This document shows positions 1 to 10,014 of a stretch of 64,000 bases of DNA, piece by piece. The notes beneath the pieces are model-generated. The model worked only from the letters and a program-made list of their open reading frames with translations, had not been told where the DNA came from and made no database searches. Within the stretch, counting starts at the first letter, position 1, and each line of letters opens with the position of its first letter. The stretch comes from Membranipora membranacea (taxonomy: Eukaryota > Bryozoa > Gymnolaemata > Cheilostomatida > Membraniporidae). The translations under genes and the position numbers were made by a program. The stretch spans positions 8,554,001 through 8,618,000 of the forward strand of contig OU612067.1 in NCBI GenBank assembly GCA_914767715.1. Reading direction: 5' to 3'.

Positions 1-8
1 GCTTGTCT

Positions 9-282
9 GGGGGTTCTTTCAATTAGAATGAGCGAGGCTTTACTAAAGCAAATTATCACTATCACATCGCTCAAAATTATTACTCACTTGGTGTTTGAAT
101 CAGGCAAAATTACTCACAGATCGCCATAGAGTTATTATAATAAGTCTATGCAGATTGCTGACTCAGAATGTATATAGTTCCATCCACGAGTGAGCGATCT
201 GAGAGCGAGACCCTTAGCGGGTCTCCCTCAGTTAGTGAGCTATCGGATTGCGATTTTGGCTTTTTTAATTGAGAGACCCCCC
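9..282. mobile_element. MITE family A, copy 1
   Basis: A roughly 275-bp non-coding element. Its left end reads GGGGGTTCTTTCAATTAGA and its right end TTAATTGAGAGACCCCCC, which are inverted copies of each other. Two related copies lie at about 27,184-27,415 and 57,516-57,837. They share the internal phrases GAGCGA.GCTTT, TATAGTTCCATC.A.GAGTGA and CAGATTGCGATTTTGG. No transposase is encoded, so it is inferred to be non-autonomous. No convincing target-site duplication was found. Confidence 0.75.
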
Positions 283-1384
283 TGGTAATAATAGTTAACA
301 GCTCTGTAGTAAATAATAAAATATTGAAATCAAGGATACCCGGGCCATCATAAAGTGTTTGGGCAATCAAGGATGAACCATTATTCTGAAAAATGTTCTA
401 GAGAGGCTCTCAAATATCTCTAACAGCAATTCTTTGAGAAAAGCCCTGAACACAAAACAGTCATGATGCACTTACATGGGCTTGTATTATTTCACTTTTT
501 TTAGCTATGTACCAGATAGGCTTACCGCTGACAGATCTAGTGGCATACGATCATTCTAATACTATGGTTAGCTATCATGGCAAATTTAGTAGAACTTTAA
601 ATTACTAGTTGGATTTTTCCCCATAGCTGATTTATCTGAAGAGGGGATACCATACATCACAGCCGTCCTCAAAATGTTCTCTCAGTCTTATTTTTAGGAG
701 AAGAAAGAGGACTGTACTAGGTCCGTAGTATAATAAGATATGGCAATCAGCTAGGTGTTCTCCACCCCACGCCTGCTCTACTCGGCGAGCTTTGAATTCT
801 GAAATTAGAACACTTTCTAAAATGTGTTTTTGTATTGACAAACAGGCAGCTAAATAGCTAAATCCATCTGAACACTGCTCTAAAGTGTGCTCTCAAATTC
901 AAGTTAATTAAAATTGAAAGGGAATTTTCACATCAACAGCTGATACTATATTTTATAATCATATATTGGCCAAATCTCATCTTCTGCTAGATGAGCTGGT
1001 AGCAAACTGACTGATTATTATTTAAATCAAGTAAGACAGTAGTGTGGGTTACAATAGCAGCTGTCACGACCATCTCAAATAATATGTGAGCTGATAAAAC
1101 TGTTTACTTTGTTCCTGTGAATCTGTACTGAAAGGCAATAAAGTCCACAAGATAAGACTATCTAAATATCCTGATAATACCTGCTGATGATGGGGTCAGC
1201 AAATAACTTTTCGTAATTCCAATAAATGGTTATTTGCATATAACATTAATTGAGTTTGTATGAATTCAATAATGCACTGGAAACAGTTGTAAGTTGTCAT
1301 CAATTGCTCATTACTCTCAAGTGCCACAATGAGTTCCTAAACACACAAACTGATGAAACGGTTTAACTTTGTCCATTTCTATAG
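283..1384. other. Intergenic, no gene seen
   Basis: AT-rich sequence upstream of the GRL gene. The open frames on the minus strand (for example 632-841) are short and match no family I recognise. TTTCTATAG ends at 1,384 and could be a splice acceptor joining an unseen 5' exon to the GRL gene. Confidence 0.5.
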
Positions 1385-1431
1385 ACTTTTTGCCTGCTGC
1401 CAATTTGTTACTTCGACAGATAATCTGCAAT

Positions 1432-3904
1432 ATGAGGGTTGACAGCGAGCTAAGGAAATCTGTGTCCATTCTTGCAACCCTAGATAGACCGATCAGGTAT
1501 ATCCTACTGGTAGCCGGGATAATCTCAGGCAAAGGAGTACAGCAGATAAAATCTCAGCATCGTCAGAGACTTTTCACCGCTCGTCACTTTATCACTTGTA
1601 CAGTGCTGATTTCTTTTCTCCTCACCAAACTGATCCTGACCTGGGACTCAGAACAGGACAGGAATATAGAAATTCTGCTCGTGAAGATTGCCACCTGTGC
1701 CTGGCTGTCACATTGTACTGTCGATCCATGCATTCTATTTCTGGCTGGACATAGTAAATGGGGTCTTGAGAAATATTATGCGGGACTCGCTGATGTAGAG
1801 GAAAGACTTACTGCACTCGGTGCTAAAATAAGTTACACGAAGATCAAGATCTTAGTTGGCGTTGTGTCCAGTTTCTTTGTGATAGTCGGACTCGCCTTTG
1901 GACTGCAAGAAATTGTTTATTACTCAGGGGGAGACAATGTGCACCCAAATTTTCTTGCTCTGCTAAATCCCAACACTACATCACCAATGAGTCTAGTTAT
2001 CTTTGACACATATCAGATTGGGGCGGATATATTTATAAATCTCATGTGGACATATCCTGTAGCGTACTTTGTTTGTGTGTGCGGAACTCAGTGGATAGTT
2101 CTAAGAGATTACAATCACCATCTCGAACAGTCAATTTCTGACAATCCCTCTGAAGTACTCACCAAACTAGAGGAGTACCGAATACTTCATCTACGACTCA
2201 CTGGGCTTGTGGCTCAAGCTAATCAAATATTCTCACCAATGCTTGGGCTCGTATTGTCAGCAAATTTGGTGCAAGTGCTACTGGTTTTGTACATTGTGTC
2301 CTTCCCTAATCCTGATGATTTCCCTAACTACGTCATATGGATGACAATAGCAACTATAATGAGCATCATGGTGATCATACCCTGTGATAGGGTGGCAGCA
2401 GCAGTAAGTAAATCCCTCTTCTTCTTTTTCTTAATATTTCTATTGGCATCATAATAATTTTTTAGAAACAAAATTATTTTTGTTATGTGCCAAAAGACGA
2501 AAAAAATCTCACACATAGATTAAACAAATCTCTCGGAAAAATCTCAACTACAAGTAAAAAACAAATAGGGACAGGGCTACTCATGTTGGCAGTGTATTGT
2601 AGACAGCATGCTCTTGTGCATGGGCACTAAAAGCAGGCACAATGATTGGTGTTGCAAGACATGTGGCAGGTGCTATATGGAATATGTCTTACATCGCTCA
2701 ACGCCTTTACAGCAGAGTTGTGGGTGCTGTAGGGGTGGCCAGTGTGCTGTATGATGTGAGTTTGCCACAAGCATCACAGCAAGAATGATTTGCACGAAAT
2801 TTTCATTCCCTACAATTACATTGACATATCATTAAAAACCACCTTCTTTTGCTGCCTTGCCAAATCGATTAAACCCTGGCATAGGTATCAGAGTGTCTTC
2901 CAATCAGATGTCACTTATTTTCAGACCGTTGAAGCTCATGATATACTGTTAGAACTCTCACCAGATGAATTCGAGACCTTCAAGAAGGACACACTGCTTT
3001 GCCAGGTCTGATCATGTTAACCTTTATCGTGAGCCAGCAGAAGTATTTATCATTGCTGATAGTGATGGAGTTTTTACTTTTATGCATTATAATCATTTTG
3101 TCTCGAAAAAATATATCAAACCTAATATCAGAAAAAAACATAAAAGAGTTGATTATCTTATTGGGAGTTTCCCTGTCATCTACCATTGCTAACAACCCCT
3201 AAATGGAGATGGAACCAGATAAAGTCTAGACCAAAGTTCATCTATTCAGCAATTCCCATAAAAAAAACCTCATTGTCAACGCAACCCTTGAATCATAATT
3301 TGACAAGTGTCATTGGCCAGTTGTTGTTGCAAAGTTTACAGCTTCCATTTGTTTATAAGCTGTGTAGTGATTTTTTTTCCACAGAGACTGAGTGTTCAGC
3401 ACAAAATGTTTGTCCTTTTACTTTAGATGCAAATGTTTCTGAGCAGACTTCAAGTCCCTGAAAGTTACTCTGCTGCTGGGATGATGAACGCCAATAAAGA
3501 GCTTGGTATCACCGTAAGTAAATGAAGTGTCATGATAGTGCTGTTGGCATTGCTATTTTGTCTAAAAATCTATAAGTTTACAGCGCCAGCCCTGTGTGTG
3601 CACTTCCTGTTGAGTGCTATTATCCTTTGGAAAGAGTTGTGGCTTGTATAACAGGAAATTAGAGAACAACAATATGAATAACGTCATGAATAAAATGATG
3701 TTTGGCAGAGACTTATTATTTTAAATTCACCATTCATATATCATTTGCTAGTCCGAGCCCCCAAGCCTCCCCCCCTCCTCAGATTGACCTTACTCATGTT
3801 TAATTTTTAATATGACCTTGCAGGTAGTTGGGGTTCTAGCCAGCTATTACACAGTAATGGTTCAGTTCAACAGAGCGCCTGGAGATCTCTCAGTCGCTCT
3901 GTAG
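1432..3904 (+). CDS. Gustatory-receptor-like (GRL) seven-transmembrane protein
   Basis: Member of the animal Gr/Or/GRL superfamily: inverted seven-TM proteins that act as ligand-gated channels in insects; their roles elsewhere are mostly unknown. Exons are 1,432-2,403, 2,925-3,005, 3,427-3,513 and 3,824-3,904, giving about 406 aa, the usual family length. Exon 1 carries six hydrophobic segments, including a long TM5-TM6 stretch. The short exons 2-4 encode a cytoplasmic linker (VEAHDILLEL), the turn SAAGMMNANKELGIT and TM7 ending SYYTVMVQF, which matches the family's C-terminal TYhhhhhQF motif. All three introns are phase 0, as in the ancestral C-terminal introns of the family. The start chosen is the first ATG in the open frame; an upstream exon spliced at 1,385 is possible. 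AATAAA lies at 3,921. Family assignment is strong; a chemosensory role is not shown. Confidence 0.88.
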
Positions 3905-3920
3905 ATAGACTCTACTCTGC

Positions 3921-3926
3921 AATAAA
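3921..3926 (+). terminator. Poly(A) signal of the GRL gene
   Basis: AATAAA sits 17 bp after the stop codon of the GRL gene. It supports 3,904 as the true end of the coding region. Confidence 0.5.
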
Positions 3927-4859
3927 TCTCAACTCTAGCAACCTCTAAGTTTAAATTTGAAATTCTATCTTAGATATGACATATATATATATATATATAG
4001 ACAATATAGAAAATAGTAGAAAATTATAGAAACATGTCGAAATATATAGACATATAAAGACATGTTTTTATTATAACATAAATATTGAATATTGAAAACT
4101 TCATTTTACCTTTGAAGCAAGATAAGTGTTATAATAAAAAACAGGCTCTGATTCAACAAAAGATGGCTCCTACTCTCTTTTTATTTTGACATTTTAGCGA
4201 TCTAAACTTTGACTCACGGTAAGATTTGATATTGAAAATTATATTGACATAGCATTGTATGATATGTATCAGATTTGGCTTTGATGAGCATAGGCAACTG
4301 TATTTTTTGTGATTTTGAAAAAGAAAATGAATGAATATTGTTCCGTCTATAATAGATAAAATCTCTGAATTCACACCACACCCTTGTCTTAGATGACTTG
4401 GTTGTATCCATACAATGGCATATAACTCCGCAGAAGAGAAAACATCGCACTGGCAGCGAGATACAATTATGTTTCCATACAATAAAAACAACCTGTTAGG
4501 CTTGGTTAATAACCATATGATAATCATATTTAATATTACCAATCATGGTATTGTATCAATTTAAATTGTAAATGAGTAATCTTAGGAAGCAAAGAAGTAT
4601 CAAAGATAAAAATCGAGCGTCATGCATCACTTCTTTGGCCCGTATTCCCTTGTAAAAGTTCACATCAGGAAATATAAATGTCCATAATTAACCCAAAAAA
4701 GAGCATAACTGTTAACTACAAAGTATATACATTCAGAACTCTTCTTTATATGGTGGTCTATGGATGGTGTAGGTTAGGCGTTTTATTTACAGACTTTAGC
4801 ACTGCCTGCACAACTCCAAAGTGGCCTCTTCTTGTTGCAAAATGCAATGGTGTTATCTC
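3927..4859. other. Intergenic, AT-rich, no gene seen
   Basis: Contains an (AT)n run near 3,976-3,998. Minus-strand open frames at 4,153-4,542 have no recognisable domain and an AT-driven composition, so they are not called as genes. Confidence 0.5.
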
Positions 4860-4888
4860 AATGAACTCCCTCTTCAGGAAGTTCATTG
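4860..4888. repeat. Micro-hairpin family E, copy 1
   Basis: Short imperfect inverted repeat: AATGAACTCCCTCTTC facing AGGAAGTTCATTGG. Related, better-preserved copies occur at 43,724-43,763 and 49,646-49,683. It is non-coding and of unknown origin. Confidence 0.6.
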
Positions 4889-4899
4889 GTTATCTCAAA

Positions 4900-5132
4900 C
4901 TACCCTTTTTCCTGAAGTAACCGGTACCACTGATCCCCGCCCACTAAGTTACGTATCGTGTCAAATATGTCATCATGGCCAAAAATAGCTGCCCAGTGCA
5001 GAGGCGTCTGACCATGATGGTATTTTGCATGAAGCAGTTGCATACACCGGGGGCGTCATGATCTCGTTTAATTTTCCTCACGGTATCAATATCCCAATTC
5101 TGGCATGCAAATAGATGACAATTTTCCGCCAT
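4900..5132 (-). pseudogene. Ankyrin-repeat remnant, frameshifted
   Basis: On the minus strand, ATG at 5,132 opens MAENCHLFACQNWDIDTVRK, which resembles the helical part of an ankyrin repeat (L..AC.N.D.DTVR). About 90 bp downstream a different frame reads GQTPLHWAAIFGHDDIFDT, a textbook ankyrin core, and runs to TAG at 4,900. The two frames meet near 5,030-5,045, where the second frame has an upstream stop. The gap is too short for an intron, so the copy looks broken. It could be a decayed exon of a larger gene or a gene fragment. No other ankyrin repeats were seen nearby. Confidence 0.6.
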
Positions 5133-7619
5133 TTTCTTTCGATTGTTGGCTGTCAAATGCTGACTGTGGTCACTTACATTTAAGTTTGTCAGTCAAACTT
5201 AAGCACTTAGAGTAGCCAACTGCAGCTCACTGAACAAACATGACCCTGCTCAAATTGTATAGAAGTGATTATATTTCTTTGTAGTTTGGTCCCACCCACA
5301 AACTCTGCTAAGCAAAGCGTGAAAGCAATAAAACTTAGTTTGGAGTCTTGAAAAGGAAAGTAAAAAAATAGTCTAAGAAAATCGAGTTTGAATGATGGAC
5401 GCTAGAAAAAGCCGCACCGAATACAACAATAGTTGAGTTCTTCAAATGAAAATCATCATCGGATTATTCCCCTCATTAAATAAGGGGACAGTACTCCCAA
5501 AGATCCTTATTTATTCCTGACTAGACCAACAAATACTTTTACATGTGAATGCAGGAATGGGACACCCAAATTAAAATTAGGTCTAAATCATTTGTTTGAA
5601 ACTTGAGTTCCTCTCTAACTTTAAAAAGGATCTGGAAAATAAAATGTTTTCCTCATCAATCTTACAATAAAAGGACATGTGCCGTCCCTCGTAGTTATTT
5701 TTTATTGGAGAAGATTATTTGTTAGATTATATCAAAAGCTTTTTATCTGCTACTTGTCACAGTAAACAAAATATCCTTGGATTACTAAGTTATTTTGGTA
5801 GTAGCAATATTCAGGCAATATTCAACATCATAATACCCTAAGATACAATTTTAAACTTGTGTTGTCAGCTATCTATCATGCGACAGCAATGTAGATAGGT
5901 AGATACAACATCAGTGATTAGCCACAGTCTCCTTTGTGAGGATCAGAATTAAAGTTTAACTTAGTTTGGGTGCTTTGTGTAGTGAACTCATCTATTATTG
6001 ATATATATATATCAGTTCCAGTCTCATCATTATCCTACATCATTACAAAATACTTTCAACTCTATAATATAATATTCTGCTGCACAATCAAAATGGAAAA
6101 CCTTACTGGTGATTCATCAAATTTATTCATAATCAGCGTTATAATTGATAAATTAAAATTATTTGGACTGCCATACCAATTTTGCCTTATCATGAAATTG
6201 GGCCAATGCAATTAAAGTTAATTCAAATCGGAAGCGACTAGCTTGACAACTAAGAACTGTTAATTTGTGATACAAAAATCTATTATATAATTGACATCAA
6301 AATAGCGTCCTGTTTCAAATAATCTCTCTGGTCTCCTATTGAATGAAAAGCCTAATAGAGGAAAGTCACAACAAAACTTTATTGATTTGAGTACCAATGA
6401 GGAGGACCTCATCTCATGGACCTCATTACTCTCTGGGACTTTGTTGACCAAATATCCTTAGCCAGTATTTTCACGATAATAATCATTCAATCTTAAATAA
6501 AATTTGTAGTATTTATTTATGTTTCCGGCTGTTGAATTGAACTGCAACATTACCCTTTTTCCTCAGTAAACATTTTTTCTCATTACCATCTTGCTAACCA
6601 AACTTTTTCCATCATCGTAACGCCAGCCACGGAAATGACGGATAAGGAAAAAAGGGCTGAGGAGATATGTGGCATGATATTATGTAAGAATTGCATGAAT
6701 TTCAGTTTCAAACTGTGGAGATTGGAGAACCAATTAATCTCAGTTGAGTTGACTGTCTGAACCTTGGTCATGAGAATAAAAATAAATATTGTTCCTTCCT
6801 TTGAGATTGATTGGGACTACCCCTAAGGGCGTATTAGTCATTCTTCTACTTAAGGCCAAACATTTTGTAGGGATTATTATCACCATTTAACAAAAACCCG
6901 ATTGAGATCAAATTAAAACATATTACATATATTCAGTCATCAGAAGAAATAGGACCCCACACAAGCTGATAATATAATATGTAAAGCACACTGAATTACC
7001 CTCCTTGCTCACAATCATCAAAATAAGGGCAGTAAATAATTGTTTAAAAATGAATTTCGATATTAAAAGCCCATTTACCTGTAACGTCTAATCAGTTGAA
7101 TTTTCTATTTAAATTAGTTTTTTAGATTCGATTCTCGATGAAGTATTTTTCACAAAGCAGAAAATTCACTGCGAAGATTCCACACACAGTAAATGATGAG
7201 AAGCAGATAAAACCTGGCCGGATACTATTTTGTAATTTTCAAACACATAGTGTTATTTGCTTCTTGCATTGATCAGTGTGAAATAAAGTTCAAAGTACAT
7301 ATCATATCTAGATATAATATATCATAGAATAAGGATACTTACTCTGTGAATCTATCTATGACAAAGTATAATATTTTGAATAGCTCACTGAATTATCCTC
7401 AAAGAATTAGAATCTCAGATAAATGTCTATTCATTGACCCAATTACTATCATCGAATCCATATCGCATGCTGTGTGTAGAAGACTTTGGAAATCAAACAA
7501 TGACATCACTGGATCAGATGTCAATTAGCGGTGATTCCGCGCTATTTGCCCCCAAAAATCCTATAAATAAAGGGCTTATACTCCATACGGCGAACGATAG
7601 CTTGCTGCTGGCCACTACT
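5133..7619. other. Intergenic, no gene seen
   Basis: AT-rich sequence without a convincing coding exon. The open frames here (for example 5,970-6,215 and 7,346-7,528) show no family motif or supporting splice pattern. Confidence 0.5.
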
Positions 7620-7815
7620 CTGTGAGAAGATGCTGCGTGTTGTGGGTTATGTGGAGTTGCCTTGAATCATGCTGGTAACATGACACAAGGAGCTAGGAGC
7701 ACATGATTATTTGTGGTTGGATGATTTTCCTGACACCACCGAGATCGCCAGGATCAAACAAGTGACCTCTCGCATGAAACACCTGCACATTACCCCCTGA
7801 GCTATCGCTGATACC
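7620..7815 (-). mobile_element. tRNA-derived SINE
   Basis: Read on the minus strand from 7,815, the head has an A-box-like TAGCTCAGGGGGTAA (7,790-7,804) and a B-box-like TGTTTGATCCTGG about 45 bp on (near 7,746-7,760). A tRNA-unrelated body containing GTGTCAGGAAAATCATCC follows. A diverged body and B box recur at about 12,030-12,105. The head is too degenerate to be a working tRNA gene. Confidence 0.6.
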
Positions 7816-8645
7816 TTTGTCCCAAAATCCTATATGTACCTCGAAATAATTGTGTCAACTACTCTCTGTAAAATTAAATATTGGATACCATCCATGCAGG
7901 TACCTAGGTGCCTGCATAAACTGTGCATCAGTGTAACACTTAAGATACAATAGTTGAATTTGTCTCCACATATAGGCCTACTTCTCTAATTTGTAAAGCA
8001 GTAAATGATGTTGACTGATGATGGGGTTGATGATTTTATGACAGCGTCTCGCACACAGTGTTGTTTTTCGAGTTTTCAAACAGTTTTTTGTTTGACAATA
8101 CATTTGACCGATATCCATGAATTCACTTTTTTATAAACCTTAGTCAGTCAATTTTTACTTTTGAGAAATTTTCATCGAAATTGTGTGCCTCGAGACAATT
8201 AGTCCTTGTTTTGATAAGATAAAGCTTCTCTGGCATCAAATGAACCGGTATGACAAGACTGTTTGATTAATCTTATTTTTTCCTAATTACTGGTTAGGCA
8301 GCAGGAAAACTGGCACTTGTGGGTCGTTCCAAATGATACCTGCTCTTTAATTTATGCGGAATTGTTAAAGTTGTGGTAGGTTCTTCGGATGACAACAACA
8401 TAGTAATTAAAACAGCGTCCTGTAAAGTTCTCCTCTTTGTTATGAAAATATGGGCTCACAAACTAATTATTTAATATTGACGAATATTAACCGATTTACC
8501 TAAATCATAACACCGTCCAATGGAAAAGGTTCAACACTCCCAAAATTTGATTCAAGCAATCCTTTCATTCTTAATAATCTGACAAATTATCCAAATTATG
8601 ATAGCGCAATTAAATTTGTGTAGATAAACACTATAATACCCCAGC
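7816..8645. other. Intergenic region upstream of the fucosyltransferase
   Basis: No coding exon is seen. The 3' end leads into the TATA-like box before the fucosyltransferase gene. Confidence 0.45.
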
Positions 8646-8653
8646 TATATAAA
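8646..8653 (+). promoter_or_regulatory. TATA-like box of the fucosyltransferase
   Basis: TATATAAA lies 111 bp before the preferred ATG (8,757). A start about 30 bp downstream would give a leader containing short upstream ORFs at 8,683-8,733 and, if transcription starts earlier, at 8,661-8,696. This is inferred from sequence only. Confidence 0.35.
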
Positions 8654-8756
8654 TGATAGCATGACAGGACCTTCATCAGAATATGGTGATCACTGAATGC
8701 GCAGAGTCACCAAACCTACTCAAATTAGTTTAAGATTTTTACTGTTTTCAAGCATA

Positions 8757-9978
8757 ATGAATTTCGATCCTCCTCCTTTTGTGACTTCGACCAGATACAT
8801 CGTGAAGCTGTTTGGAGTCATATTCTTTGCAACAGCATTTTATATTTTGGTGTTTACTGATTTCGAAAATAACATGGATGCTGAGTCGGAGGAGTCCGGG
8901 AACGGTGAGTTGGAGAGTGCCCACGTAGCTCTGCCTCGGAAAGTTCGATCCTATGTCAATGAGACTGCCGTTGCTACAACGCCAACTCGACCTCCAAAGA
9001 AGAAGACAAAGAAAATATTGGCATGGACTACAGTGTTCGGCCATGACCTTCTGATATATGATATGCACAAGATTGTGAACAGTAAAAAAGCCTTCTCTCA
9101 GTGCCCAGGTAGATATACTGACTGCGAGTGGACAATAGCTCGCAATGAGATCAAGGAAGCTGATGCTGTCGTCTTTCATTTCTTTCCTGGAGATTTCAGT
9201 CTGACAGATCTTCCGACCTACAGAAATCCATCTCAACGCTGGGTTCACTTCAATCTGGAGCCACCTCATAGATTTCAGGGTAAGTTTTAGGGGTGTCAGG
9301 AGGTGTCGGTAGGTGTCAGTTAGAGGCTATGGAGACATTGGGCAAAGTCGTTTGCATGACCTGCCACCTGGGCAAAATATTATTTACATAAGTGATAGTG
9401 TGAAAACCATTTGAATAAGCAAGAATTAAATTTTTTATCAAAAAAATCTTGAGGACCTTTGAGAATTCCTAATTTTAGATGGTTCTATAGTTTTACATTA
9501 TATTTAAATTATTAATGTTGATATAGAAACTATCAGCCGCTTCCTACGCCAGTAACCACATCTTACTATCAAAGACGTTTTTGTCCAAGATAATTAGGAG
9601 CAACTGCCTTTGTCATGGCAGCTTTGCATTCCATTTCTAGCTTTGATATTGGGTTAAATTTGATGGTAAATTATATATTATCTTGGTCCAAAACTCTCAC
9701 CCCTATCATTGAGCAATTATGGTAACAGTTTACTGTTCGTGGCAACCAGCTCATTTTGATTGATCCTGAATCTAGTTGAAAGCTGAATCAATATTGTTTG
9801 TATGGGCTGACCTTATCCTTCGGCAGCGTCAGATCGGCAGCATCAGATGTAATTAGTGCCATGAATAGGAATATTGTTAGGGCAAAGGCTTTCAGAGAAT
9901 TCTAGAGATTATAATCGCCATTTACTATTATCAATTATCAATTGCCGTAAAAGGTATCATATTTAAACTATGAAAGAC

Positions 9979-10014
<36 letters not shown>

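Noticed and set aside
8748-9269. 173-residue minus-strand open frame
   Set aside because: It lies antisense to the first fucosyltransferase exon and has no family motif.
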